16,989 bases of DNA, from NCBI GenBank assembly GCA_964414205.1, contig CAYPVP010000029.1, positions 1-16,989 on the forward strand, written 5' to 3'. Numbering within the stretch: position 1 is the first letter of the stretch; every line of letters starts with the position of its first letter. Below are positions 7,968-15,411 of the stretch, piece after piece. The stretch is from STD2-102 sp964414205 (GTDB lineage Bacteria > Bacillota > Clostridia > Christensenellales > CAG-917). Under the pieces are notes generated by a model. The model did not search any database. It was not told where the DNA came from and worked only from the letters and a program-made list of their open reading frames with translations. Made by a program: the position numbers and the translations under genes.

Positions 7968-8728
7968 ATTTCCTCCACTGTCCAAAATGGACAACTACGT
8001 TCTTTTTCAATTTTTAGGTTTGGAAAAGCCTTTCCAATCACTTTTTCAAACAATTCTATACAACCAACTTCGCTGTAAAAATGACTGAATTCCACAATGG
8101 CAAAGTCATCTTCAACAGCCGAAATCAAAAAATTATGTTTCATTTCAGCGCTGACAAAAACATCAGCATTTTCTTTTGCAAATTGATAGGCTTCTTCATC
8201 TCTACCACCTGCACCTGTAATGACAAAAACTTTTTCAATTTCTTTATCTTTTTTTCCAGCAATTCTCAAAGTAGAATCACCAATTGTTTTTGAAACCAAT
8301 TTTGCAAAATTTTGCAATGTCGTTTTTTTGATTTCAAACAAGCAACCATCTTCCTCAACAGAAATGTTTTTCCCTTTGCATTTTTTTGCAAATTGATAGT
8401 TCAAACCCTCTTCTGCTGTGTCCAAATTTGTGTGATAGGCAAGAATTGAAATTGAATTTTTCAAAGCAAATTCCAAAATTCTGCCTTTCTCTGTGTGAAC
8501 AACAATTTGAGTCAAAGGTTCAAAAATCAATGGATGATGGCAAACAACCAAATTGCAATCTTTTTCTTTGGCTTTTTGCAACACATCAAAGGTTGCATCC
8601 AAACAAAGCATAACTCCTGAAACAGGGTTTTCAACATCGCCAACCATCAAGCCCGAATTGTCATAGTCTGCTTGATATTCAAGTGGTGCAAAATCATTTA
8701 GTGTCCAATATATATCATCAACGGTCAT
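7964..8728 (-). CDS. Nif3-like dinuclear metal-centre protein (YbgI/YqfO family)
   Basis: 254 residues, the short form like E. coli YbgI, without the PII-like insert of B. subtilis YqfO. The conserved metal ligands are present: His64-His65 in VCHHPLIF, Asp103 in HTNLD, and His216 with Glu220 in SHFYSE. Family members form toroidal hexamers with a two-metal site. They are often annotated as GTP cyclohydrolase 1 type 2, but the physiological substrate is not established. The start at 8728 overlaps the end of trmK by 11 bases and has GAGGTG upstream; its stop overlaps the start of the zinc-ribbon gene. The trmK-nif3 pairing behind rpoD is a known Firmicutes arrangement (yqfN-yqfO), which supports both assignments. 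Confidence 0.93.
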   Translation of the reverse strand: MTVDDIYWTLNDFAPLEYQADYDNSGLMVGDVENPVSGVMLCLDATFDVLQKAKEKDCNLVVCHHPLIFEPLTQIVVHTEKGRILEFALKNSISILAYHTNLDTAEEGLNYQFAKKCKGKNISVEEDGCLFEIKKTTLQNFAKLVSKTIGDSTLRIAGKKDKEIEKVFVITGAGGRDEEAYQFAKENADVFVSAEMKHNFLISAVEDDFAIVEFSHFYSEVGCIELFEKVIGKAFPNLKIEKERSCPFWTVEEI

Positions 8729-9386
8729 TTTTTGTCACCTCTAACAGTTTTTTCAATTCGCAATCTAATTTTTCATTTGTGCCAATTTGATTTTTCAATT
8801 TTTCGATTTTCAAAATCTCATTTTTTGCCCATTTCATAAATGTGGTTGAAGTTTCAAAAAACTTTCCATATTGAATTTGCAAATCGTTCAATGTTTCAGT
8901 TTGTCCCAAGTTTTCACAAACTATAATTGGATAATACTTTCCTGCAACTTCCAAAAAAATGTCTTTTTGAATGTTCAAACCAAAATCGCAACAAACTTTT
9001 CTGACTTTTTCGCCATGTGAATGTGGTGAAAGTATGTATTGTTTAAATTTTTTGTTTTCATCAAAAGCACAACGCAAAATTTTTTCAATCAGGTCACCAC
9101 CCATGCCTGCAATGACAATGGTTTCCACTTCATCACTTTTCAAAACTTCAAGGCCATTTCCAACACGACATTCAATTTGATTTTCAAGATGAAAGTGCTC
9201 CACCATTTTGATTGTCTTCATCAAACTGGGTTTGCTGATGTCCGATGCAACAACTTTTGACGCACCTTTTTTCAAAACTGCATTGATTGCAAGTTTTCCA
9301 TGGTCACAGCCAATGTCTGCAAGCGTTGAGCCTTTCACTTCATTCAAGATTGATTGCAATCTTTCATCAAGTTTGGGAGCGTTCAT
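8718..9386 (-). CDS. trmK: tRNA (adenine(22)-N1)-methyltransferase TrmK
   Basis: 222 residues. Transfers a methyl group from S-adenosylmethionine to N1 of A22 in the D-loop region of tRNAs. The N-terminal Rossmann-like domain shows motif I LADIGCDHGKLAI (about 23-35), an acidic end of strand 2 (VVASDIS), and motif IV region VIAGMGGDLI (about 92-101), all typical of TrmK/YqfN. The C-terminal part is helical and lysine-rich, consistent with the family's coiled-coil extension. The start codon shares one base with the rpoD stop (TGATG), and AAGGA lies about nine bases upstream within rpoD. It overlaps nif3 by 11 bases. Position directly after rpoD matches the gene order in B. subtilis and relatives. 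Confidence 0.93.
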   Translation of the reverse strand: MNAPKLDERLQSILNEVKGSTLADIGCDHGKLAINAVLKKGASKVVASDISKPSLMKTIKMVEHFHLENQIECRVGNGLEVLKSDEVETIVIAGMGGDLIEKILRCAFDENKKFKQYILSPHSHGEKVRKVCCDFGLNIQKDIFLEVAGKYYPIIVCENLGQTETLNDLQIQYGKFFETSTTFMKWAKNEILKIEKLKNQIGTNEKLDCELKKLLEVTKNDR

Positions 9387-10429
9387 CAGTCAAAGTCCTT
9401 CAATTTTTTGATTCTGTTTGGATGACGAAGTTTTCTCAATGCCTTTGCTTCAATTTGACGAATTCTTTCTCTTGTGACATTAAATTCTTTGCCAACTTCT
9501 TCCAAAGTTCTTGGATGCGAATCATCAAGACCATATCTCAATCTCAAAACTTTTTCTTCTCTTGGTGTCAAGGTGTTCAAAACTTGAATGAGTTGTTCTT
9601 TGAGCATGTTGCTTTCGGCTGCTTCAACAGGCGATTGTGCAGTGTTGTCTTCAATGAAGTCACCAAGGTGGCTGTCTTCTTCTTCGCCGATTGGAGTTTC
9701 AAGCGAAACAGGGTCTTGTGCAATTTTTTGAATTTCTCTGACTCTTTCTTCTGTAACTCCCAAATATTCAGCAATTTCTTCTGGACTTGGTTCACGGCCA
9801 AGTTCTTGCAAAAGTCTTCTTGTTGCACGAACTTGCTTGTTGATTGTTTCAACCATATGAACAGGAATTCTTATGGTTCTTGCTTGGTCAGCAATTGCTC
9901 TTGTGATTGCTTGGCGAATCCACCATGTGGCATATGTTGAAAATTTGAAACCTTTTGTGTAGTCAAATTTTTCAACTGCTTTCATCAATCCCAAATTTCC
10001 TTCTTGAATCAAATCAAGAAATTGCATTCCACGGCCAACATATCTTTTTGCAATTGAAACAACCAATCTAAGGTTTGCTTCTGACAAAATTGCTTTTGCT
10101 GTTTCGTCGCCGTTTTCCATTCTTTTTGCAAGTGAAACTTCATCTTCTGCCGTAAGTAGAGGCACTTTTCCAATGTCTTTCAAATACATTTTGACAGAGT
10201 CATCTGCACTTCCTTCAATGATTTTGTCAATTTCAACGGGTCCTGGTCTGACTTCGACAACCGAGATGTTTTCTTCTGCCAATTTTTGAAAAACACTTTC
10301 CAAATCTTCGGCAGTGGCAGCAAGGTGTTCCAACTTTGCCATGACATCATCTTCTGTCAAACTTCCTTTGCTTTTCCCCATAACAATCAATTTTTCTACT
10401 TCGAGTTGAATCAATTCATCTCTATTCAT
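9386..10429 (-). CDS. rpoD: RNA polymerase primary sigma factor (SigA/RpoD)
   Basis: 347 residues, slightly shorter than B. subtilis SigA (371). It directs RNA polymerase to housekeeping promoters. A short region 1.1-like N-terminus (about 1-70) is followed by region 1.2 (DDSVKMYLKDIGKVPLL). Regions 2.1-2.4 include NLRLVVSIAKRYVGRGMQFL and TYATWWIRQAITRAIADQ, which melts and reads the -10 element. Region 3 has the QARTIRIPVHMVETINK segment, and region 4.2 (308-340) has TLEEVGKEFNVTRERIRQI, which reads the -35 element. It has none of the large non-conserved insert of proteobacterial RpoD. AGGAG lies about seven bases before the ATG, in the 18-base gap after dnaG. Consistent with it, several TTGACA/TATAAT-type promoters occur in this window. 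Confidence 0.98.
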   Translation of the reverse strand: MNRDELIQLEVEKLIVMGKSKGSLTEDDVMAKLEHLAATAEDLESVFQKLAEENISVVEVRPGPVEIDKIIEGSADDSVKMYLKDIGKVPLLTAEDEVSLAKRMENGDETAKAILSEANLRLVVSIAKRYVGRGMQFLDLIQEGNLGLMKAVEKFDYTKGFKFSTYATWWIRQAITRAIADQARTIRIPVHMVETINKQVRATRRLLQELGREPSPEEIAEYLGVTEERVREIQKIAQDPVSLETPIGEEEDSHLGDFIEDNTAQSPVEAAESNMLKEQLIQVLNTLTPREEKVLRLRYGLDDSHPRTLEEVGKEFNVTRERIRQIEAKALRKLRHPNRIKKLKDFD

Positions 10430-10447
10430 AACATGCTCCTTCTATCT

Positions 10448-12235
10448 TTACAACTTTTTTCCATTGATAAATTTCAGTTGTCTTTTTTTTGTAATTTCCA
10501 TCATTTCTTTCAACAATTCTTTTCTTTTTTCATAGTCCAAAATATTGTCAATTTCAACAGCCAATTCTTCTGCCTTTTGTTTCAAAAACAAATCAGCAAG
10601 TTTGATTGCACAATCATTATAGAATTTTCCTTCAACTTTCGAGTTTGGAAAACTCATGTTTAGGTTGACCAAATCTTCAAAGCCAGAATAGTCAGACAAA
10701 ACAGTCCACATCAATCCAACGTTATATTCTTTTTTGTCTTCAATGTGTTTTTTGATATAATCATATACGAGCAAAGAAAGTTTGTCTGAAAACCATTCTC
10801 GTTGCAAATCATCAAAAACAGCAAACTCTTTTTTCAAAATCAAGCAATTTGAAATGACTTTTTCAGCAATCGCAGTTTGGCTTTCATTTTCAATGCGTTT
10901 GTCAACAACATTTTGAATTTCAATGTCAACGCTTTCTTGATTTTTGTTCACCTTTTCACATTCTTTCAAAATGCTTGCGACACTAATTCCACATTGTTTG
11001 CTGACAATGTCTGCATAAACAGCCCTTTCTGCCTCGTTGTCAATTTCAGCCAACACTTTTGAGGCTTCTCCTGCATATCTTGCCCTTCCACTTGAAGTGT
11101 CCAAACCAAAAACATCTTCCAACAGTTTGAGTTTGTATTCAATCATTGGCAAAGCATTTTCGCACAATTCATGAAATGCCTTTGCTCCATTTTTTCTGAC
11201 AAAATCATCAGGGTCAGCACCATCAGGCAAGCAAATCACTTTGACTTCTGCACCCAATTTGCTGAGCAATTCCACATTTTTTACAGAGGCTTTTTTGCCT
11301 GCACCATCACCGTCATAGCAAACAAGAATGTTTTTGCAAACTCGCAAAATCTCTCGAACTTGTCCCTCGGTGAGAGACGTTCCCATTGAAGCAACAGCGT
11401 TGTTGAAGCCTGCCGATGCCAACGAAATGACATCCATATAGCCTTCAACCAAAATTATGTTTTCAAGACCTTGGTGCTTTTCTTTTTTGACAAAGTTCAA
11501 GCCATAAACAGTTCTGCTTTTGTCAAAAAGATTTGTGTTTGTGCTGTTTTTATATTTTGCAAGGTTTTCCTCTCCGTGATAAATTCTTCCACCAAAAGCA
11601 ACAACCTTACCCATTGTGTTCAAAATTGGAACTATAATACGATTGTAAAATGAATCTGATTTATATTCTTCATTCACAAGCCCACAGTCAACCAAATTTT
11701 GAATTGAATAGTTTTTCAATCTTAGATAGGAAACTAGCCCATCTTTTGTTGTTGAAAGTCCGATGCCGAATTTTTTTGCCACTTCTTGTGAAATTCCACG
11801 CTTGGTCAAATATTCAACAGCATCTTTTCCAACTGGTTTTCTCATGTTTGTATAGTAATAGGCATAGGCATCATACATACAATTGAGCAAAATTTCATTT
11901 TTTTCTTTTTTTTGTTGATAATGTGAATCTGCTTGAAATTCAGGGATTTGAAAATTGACTTTTTCAGCCACAAGTTTGACAGCATCCATAAAAGAAATGC
12001 TTTCTATTTCTTGAACAAATTTCAACACATCACCAGAAACTCCACACCCAAAACAATGATAATATTGACTGTCTTCATTGACACAAAACGAGCCTGTTTT
12101 TTCATTGTGAAAAGGGCAACAACCAAAATATTTGTTACCTTTTTTTGTCAATTTGACATACTGCCCCACTATATCTACAATGTTGCACCTTGCCTTCAAT
12201 TCTTCAAGCCAGTCGTTGGAATATGAGTTTGCCAA
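10448..12235 (-). CDS. dnaG: DNA primase
   Basis: 595 residues. Synthesises RNA primers at the replication fork with the replicative helicase. The N-terminal zinc finger has Cys40, His43, Cys61 and Cys64 (CCPFHNEKTGSF ... YHCFGCG). The catalytic core follows, with the YLTKRGIS region and the Toprim fold (about 250-340) carrying the acidic motifs ILVEGYMDVI (metal-binding Glu) and VCYDGDGAGKKA (Asp-x-Asp). The roughly 150-residue C-terminal domain would contact the helicase. The start is TTG at 12235, preceded by AAGGGG with good spacing; no in-frame ATG lies near, and the conserved LKARCNIVDIVGQYVKL begins soon after. It heads the dnaG-rpoD-trmK-nif3 block. No convincing promoter could be picked in the AT-rich leader; see the repeat region upstream. 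Confidence 0.97.
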   Translation of the reverse strand: MANSYSNDWLEELKARCNIVDIVGQYVKLTKKGNKYFGCCPFHNEKTGSFCVNEDSQYYHCFGCGVSGDVLKFVQEIESISFMDAVKLVAEKVNFQIPEFQADSHYQQKKEKNEILLNCMYDAYAYYYTNMRKPVGKDAVEYLTKRGISQEVAKKFGIGLSTTKDGLVSYLRLKNYSIQNLVDCGLVNEEYKSDSFYNRIIVPILNTMGKVVAFGGRIYHGEENLAKYKNSTNTNLFDKSRTVYGLNFVKKEKHQGLENIILVEGYMDVISLASAGFNNAVASMGTSLTEGQVREILRVCKNILVCYDGDGAGKKASVKNVELLSKLGAEVKVICLPDGADPDDFVRKNGAKAFHELCENALPMIEYKLKLLEDVFGLDTSSGRARYAGEASKVLAEIDNEAERAVYADIVSKQCGISVASILKECEKVNKNQESVDIEIQNVVDKRIENESQTAIAEKVISNCLILKKEFAVFDDLQREWFSDKLSLLVYDYIKKHIEDKKEYNVGLMWTVLSDYSGFEDLVNLNMSFPNSKVEGKFYNDCAIKLADLFLKQKAEELAVEIDNILDYEKRKELLKEMMEITKKRQLKFINGKKL

Positions 12236-12380
12236 AAGTTCCCCTTCTATGTATAAAAATTCATTACAATATACTTATACGATAAAACTTTCCGTTTTCC
12301 TAAAAATTTTGAAAGTCTTTGTTAATTTGCTCATTTTTTTGAGTTTTTGTGTCGTTTTGCGAATATTTTTATGATTTTTG

Positions 12381-12401
12381 GCAATAATTTATAGTTATTG
12401 C
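12381..12401. repeat. Perfect inverted repeat in the dnaG upstream region
   Basis: GCAATAA-N7-TTATTGC, with seven-base perfect arms, lies about 145 bases upstream of the dnaG start at the edge of the tandem array. The minus-strand spacer contains TATAAA. It could be an operator or simply part of the decayed repeats. Otherwise 12236-12412 is AT-rich with no ORF and no clear promoter. Confidence 0.35.
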
Positions 12402-12424
12402 ATTTATATTAGTTGCGTTTTTAC

Positions 12425-12567
12425 TTGTTGCATTTTATTGTTGTTGCAATTATAGTTGTTGCAATTATAGTTGTTGCAATTATAGTTGTTGCAATTATAG
12501 TTGTTGCATTTTTAGTTGTTGCATTTTTAGTTGTTGCATTTTTAGTTGTTGCATTTTTAGTTGTTGC
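12425..12567. repeat. 15-bp tandem repeat array (minisatellite) interrupted by the assembly gap
   Basis: Four identical copies of TTGTTGCAATTATAG (12441-12500) are followed by four identical copies of TTGTTGCATTTTTAG (12501-12560) and seven bases of a fifth, where the N run begins. A 16-base variant (TTGTTGCATTTTATTG) precedes at 12425-12440, and further decayed units (TTATTGCATTTATATTAG, TTGCGTTTTTAC) lie to its left. On the minus strand each of the first four units carries a perfect TATAAT facing dnaG. The unit length is a multiple of three, so the array is open in some frames, but no ribosome binding site or flanking gene supports coding. Confidence 0.95.
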
Positions 12568-12667
12568 NNNNNNNNNNNNNNNNNNNNNNNNNNNNNNNNN
12601 NNNNNNNNNNNNNNNNNNNNNNNNNNNNNNNNNNNNNNNNNNNNNNNNNNNNNNNNNNNNNNNNNNN
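12568..12667. other. Assembly gap of 100 N
   Basis: Exactly 100 N, a common placeholder for a gap of unknown size. The gap begins inside the tandem array, which is the likely reason the assembly broke; the true length and any further repeat units are unknown. Unique AT-rich sequence resumes at 12668, and the recR terminator follows at 12702. Confidence 0.98.
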
Positions 12668-12701
12668 AATTTTCAAAAAATAGTTTTAAAAACAATTTTA
12701 T

Positions 12702-12728
12702 AAAAAACCACCCAAAGGTGGTTTTTTT
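12702..12728 (-). terminator. Rho-independent terminator of the dnaX-ybaB-recR unit
   Basis: Perfect 11-bp stem AAAAAACCACC / GGTGGTTTTTT around a four-base loop. On the minus strand it begins within the recR TAA stop codon and ends in a T run, so transcription should end immediately after recR. Confidence 0.93.
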
Positions 12729-13311
12729 ACAGTTCAATTCTTGCTCGCAATGCCCTTGAAAGAGTCCCCTCATCGGCATATTCAATGATGCTACCTTCTG
12801 GCAGTCCCCTAGCAATTCTTGTAACTCGAATTCCAAGAGGCTTAATCAATTTTGCCAAATACATTGCTGTTGCTTCGCCCTCTATATCAGGGTTTGTCGC
12901 AATGATGACTTCTTCAACACCATTCAATCTTTGAAGCAATTCTTTGATTTTCAATTTGTCTGGTCCAATGCCATCCATTGGAGAAATCACACCTTGCAAA
13001 ACATGATAGACACCTTTGAAATCTTTGACTTTTTCAAGTGCGATGATGTCTTTTGGTTCTTTCACCACGCAAATGGTTTTGACATCTCTTGACTGACATA
13101 TTTCACAAATGTCATTTTCAGTATAATTTCCACATATCTTGCAAAAATGTACATTAGATTTGACATCTTTTATTGCATCAATCAAATTGTCAATGTCTGT
13201 TTGTGGTGCATTCAAAAGACTGTAAGCATATCTTGCAGCAGTTTTTTCGCCAACGCTTGGCAATTTTGTTAGTTCAGCAATAAGTTTTTGCAAAGGTTCA
13301 ATATATTTCAT
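12727..13311 (-). CDS. recR: Recombination mediator protein RecR
   Basis: 194 residues, full length. With RecO (and RecF) it loads RecA at gapped or single-stranded DNA. An N-terminal helix-hairpin-helix (LTKLPSVGEKTAARYAYSLL, about 14-33) is followed by a four-cysteine zinc finger (Cys57, Cys60, Cys69, Cys72). Then comes the Toprim domain (about 78-175) with VVKEPKDIIALE and the acidic NPDIEGEATAMYL, and the C-terminal RIARGLPEGSIIEYADEGTLSRAL signature. It lacks a strong ribosome binding site (only GAG six bases upstream), but its ATG overlaps the stop of a small upstream ORF as ATGA, which suggests translational coupling. It is the last gene of the dnaX-ybaB-recR cluster conserved across many bacteria. 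Confidence 0.97.
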   Translation of the reverse strand: MKYIEPLQKLIAELTKLPSVGEKTAARYAYSLLNAPQTDIDNLIDAIKDVKSNVHFCKICGNYTENDICEICQSRDVKTICVVKEPKDIIALEKVKDFKGVYHVLQGVISPMDGIGPDKLKIKELLQRLNGVEEVIIATNPDIEGEATAMYLAKLIKPLGIRVTRIARGLPEGSIIEYADEGTLSRALRARIEL

Positions 13312-13403
13312 TTATTACTCAATTTTCCTGATATTGTGTATCTATATTTTTCAATGTATAGTTTAATTTCGCCAAATGTCATTGAATGTTCAAAATTTTT
13401 CAT
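13308..13403 (-). CDS. Candidate small protein between ybaB and recR
   Basis: 31 codons from an ATG at 13403, beginning MKNFEHSMTFGEIK and ending KLSNK; I do not recognise it. Its TGA overlaps the recR ATG (ATGA). The frame is open upstream for 26 more codons back to the ybaB TAG, with which it is in phase. That stretch reads like protein (for example NFVGVANFCESF and SEWEM) but has no standard start codon. GGGAG directly abuts the ATG, which is poor spacing; a second ATG at 13382 is also possible. Options are a coupled leader peptide for recR, a gene that lost its start, a product of ybaB stop readthrough, or a chance open frame. The 173-base gap between ybaB and recR is unusually long for this cluster and otherwise empty. 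Confidence 0.35.
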   Translation of the reverse strand: MKNFEHSMTFGEIKLYIEKYRYTISGKLSNK

Positions 13404-13481
13404 CTCCCATTCTGATTGTGTGAAAGATTCACAAAAATTGGCGACACCAACAAAATTGAAAAATTTTAAAATTCTACAAAA

Positions 13482-13805
13482 CTAGAAACCAATTTTAGAC
13501 ATTGGTCCCATCAATTTTTCTGATGTAGAATCGGCTTGGCTCATTGCATCATTGAATGCAGCAACAATCAAATCTTCAAGCATTTCAACATCTTCTGGGT
13601 CGACAGCCTCTGGTTTGATTGAAATTGCAACCAATTCTTTGTTTGCTTTCATTGTCACTTCAACCATTCCACCACCAGCAGTTCCCACAACTTCTTCTTC
13701 GGCAAGTTGTTCTTGGGCTTGTTGAAGTTGTCTTTGCATTGCTTGTGCTTGTTTCATAATTTGCCCCATGTTTCCGCCACCGAAGCCACCATTAAATTTT
13801 GCCAT
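13482..13805 (-). CDS. ybaB: Nucleoid-associated protein, YbaB/EbfC family
   Basis: 107 residues, typical family size. It is a small dimeric DNA-binding protein of the nucleoid. The N-terminus has glycine-rich GGFGGGNMGQIMKQAQAMQRQLQQAQEQL, the long helix that forms the tweezers-like dimer. The core has VVGTAGGGMVEVTMKANKELVAISI and EDVEMLEDLIVAAFNDA, both hallmark stretches. The C-terminus GPMSKIGF resembles the usual glycine-rich end. GGAGG lies four bases upstream of the ATG, in the 18-base gap after dnaX. It sits between dnaX and recR, the classic location. The stop is TAG, after which the frame stays open for a further 57 codons (see the small ORF). Confidence 0.96.
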   Translation of the reverse strand: MAKFNGGFGGGNMGQIMKQAQAMQRQLQQAQEQLAEEEVVGTAGGGMVEVTMKANKELVAISIKPEAVDPEDVEMLEDLIVAAFNDAMSQADSTSEKLMGPMSKIGF

Positions 13806-13823
13806 TGTTCCTCCAATCGTTGA

Positions 13824-15404
13824 CTATTGCAAGATTTTCAAATCTTCGCCAAACATAGTCATGAGATAATTTATTTTGTTGTCATCATCCAAAATGACAG
13901 CAGGTTCAAACTTTAATCTAAGTTCAGAAATGTCAGAAAGAGCATGATTCAATTTGTCCAAATTTTGTTTTTGCATCATAATGTTTATCAAATGTTCGCT
14001 TTGGAATCGAACAATCAACAAATTTCCATCAATTTCAGGAATTCCATCCATCGCTGTTATGACAAGCAATTTGTTTGTTGTTTCGCCAAACTCATTTTTT
14101 TCATTGTTTAGGCTTGCAAGAACAAAATTCCACAGTTGTTTTGCAGTGTAGTTTGGTCTTTCTTTTTTTTCAACAACTTGTTTTTCATTCAGATTTTTTT
14201 TTTGACTGGTGCTTTCTTTATTTGCAGAAAGTCCAGTTGTTTCAATTTTTTTCAATCTAGTTTCAATTTCTTGAACTTTTTGTCCCAAATTTCCACCATT
14301 TTCAGAACTATCATTCCAAATGCTAGTGGCAATTTTGACTGCTCCAACTTCAAAAACAATTCTATGTTGTGCACTGTTGCGAAACTGTGCTTCAAGGCCA
14401 TTCAATGTGGTGATTGCAAAAAGCAAGCGAGCATTGTTGGCAACCTCAGCAAAATTTTCCAAGGTGTAAAAAATCTCATCAGGCAATTCCAAAATGGTTT
14501 TTGCATTTGAACAATATTTGACAAACAAAATGTTTCTAAAAATTGTCGTCAAGTCTTTTGACATTGTTCTGACATTCTTGCCCAAATCACAAAGTTTTGC
14601 AATCAATTCAAGAGTTGCACCGATGTCACCAGACAACATTGCATCTGCAAGTTCAAACATTTTTTGAGGGTCACTTGCCCCCAAAACTTCCAACACGCCA
14701 CCATAAGTGATTTTTCCACCACAAAACGACAAGCACATGTCAGCAACTGAAAGAGTGTCACGAACACTTCCATTTCCAGTTGTGGCAATCATTTGCAAGG
14801 CTTCTTTTTCAAAAGTTGCGCCAACTTGTCTATACACATTTTCAAGATGTGAAACAAGTTCTGTTGTTGACACCAATCTAAAATCAAAACGCAGGCATCT
14901 TGACAAAATTGTTGCAGGAATTTGATGCACTTCGGTTGTTGCCAAAACAAAAATTGCATGTTGAGGTGGTTCTTCCAAAGTTTTCAACAAAGCATTGAAA
15001 GCACTTTTTGACAGCATGTGCACTTCGTCAACGATATAAACTTTAAACTTTCCAACTGTTGGTGGAAAATTGATTTTGTCGGTCAAATCTCTGATTTGCT
15101 CAACACTGTTGTTTGAAGCAGCGTCAATTTCCAAAATGTCGAAATTGGTTTGTGACGAAAGTTGTTGGCAAACATCACAAACTCCACATGGCGAACCCGT
15201 TGTGTTGTTGGTACAATTCACTGCTTTTGCAAAAATTTTTGCCACAGAGGTTTTTCCAGTTCCACGTGTTCCCGTAAAAAGATAGGCATGGCCGACATTG
15301 TTGTTTTTGATTTGATTCACCAAAGTTTTTACAATGTGGTCTTGTCCAATGACTTTTTCAAATGTATCTGGGCGAAAACGCCTATAAAGTGATGTGTATG
15401 CCAT
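13824..15404 (-). CDS. dnaX: DNA polymerase III subunit gamma/tau
   Basis: 526 residues from MAYTSLYRRFRP, the canonical start of the family. It is the motor subunit of the clamp loader and, in its long tau form, ties the polymerase to the helicase. The AAA+ core has Walker A GTRGTGKT (45-52), a zinc module (Cys in CTNNTTGSPCGVCDVC), Walker B VYIVDEVHML, sensor 1 ATTE, and ATILSRCLRFDFRL with the arginine finger. The collar domain runs to about residue 370, followed by a charged linker and a tau C-terminal domain. An earlier ATG at 15422 adds six residues and overlaps the -10 element, so it is rejected. The ATG at 15404 has no Shine-Dalgarno sequence and lies seven bases from TATAAT, so a leaderless mRNA is predicted. 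An A10 tract in the linker may give a gamma form. Confidence 0.97.
   Translation of the reverse strand: MAYTSLYRRFRPDTFEKVIGQDHIVKTLVNQIKNNNVGHAYLFTGTRGTGKTSVAKIFAKAVNCTNNTTGSPCGVCDVCQQLSSQTNFDILEIDAASNNSVEQIRDLTDKINFPPTVGKFKVYIVDEVHMLSKSAFNALLKTLEEPPQHAIFVLATTEVHQIPATILSRCLRFDFRLVSTTELVSHLENVYRQVGATFEKEALQMIATTGNGSVRDTLSVADMCLSFCGGKITYGGVLEVLGASDPQKMFELADAMLSGDIGATLELIAKLCDLGKNVRTMSKDLTTIFRNILFVKYCSNAKTILELPDEIFYTLENFAEVANNARLLFAITTLNGLEAQFRNSAQHRIVFEVGAVKIATSIWNDSSENGGNLGQKVQEIETRLKKIETTGLSANKESTSQKKNLNEKQVVEKKERPNYTAKQLWNFVLASLNNEKNEFGETTNKLLVITAMDGIPEIDGNLLIVRFQSEHLINIMMQKQNLDKLNHALSDISELRLKFEPAVILDDDNKINYLMTMFGEDLKILQ
14194..14203 (-). promoter_or_regulatory. A10 slippage tract in dnaX, predicted to yield a short gamma form
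   Basis: The minus strand reads CAA AAA AAA AAT at codons 401-404, an uninterrupted run of ten A in the linker after the clamp-loader collar. One extra A (or a -1 shift) gives Lys-Ser-Glu then TGA (14187-14185), a product of 406 residues. One fewer A (or +1) gives Ile then TGA (14191-14189), 404 residues. Thermus dnaX makes gamma by transcriptional slippage on an A9 run, and E. coli by -1 frameshifting on an A-rich heptamer, so the placement and close stops fit. Function here is inferred. Confidence 0.6.
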
Positions 15405-15411
15405 AGAGTCA

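Noticed and set aside
9287..9940. 217-codon plus-strand open frame opposite rpoD and trmK
   Set aside because: It lies antisense to two clear conserved genes, has no family resemblance, and is a Phe/Ser/Cys-rich shadow typical of the opposite strand in this AT-rich DNA.
12425..12567. CRISPR array
   Set aside because: The 15-base units are directly adjacent with no unique spacers, and no cas genes are present.
12413..12836. Repeat protein encoded by the array (Val/Ile-rich on plus, LKMQQ repeats on minus)
   Set aside because: These frames run through the N gap, have no ribosome binding site, and the minus one would start inside recR. They are open because the unit length is a multiple of three.
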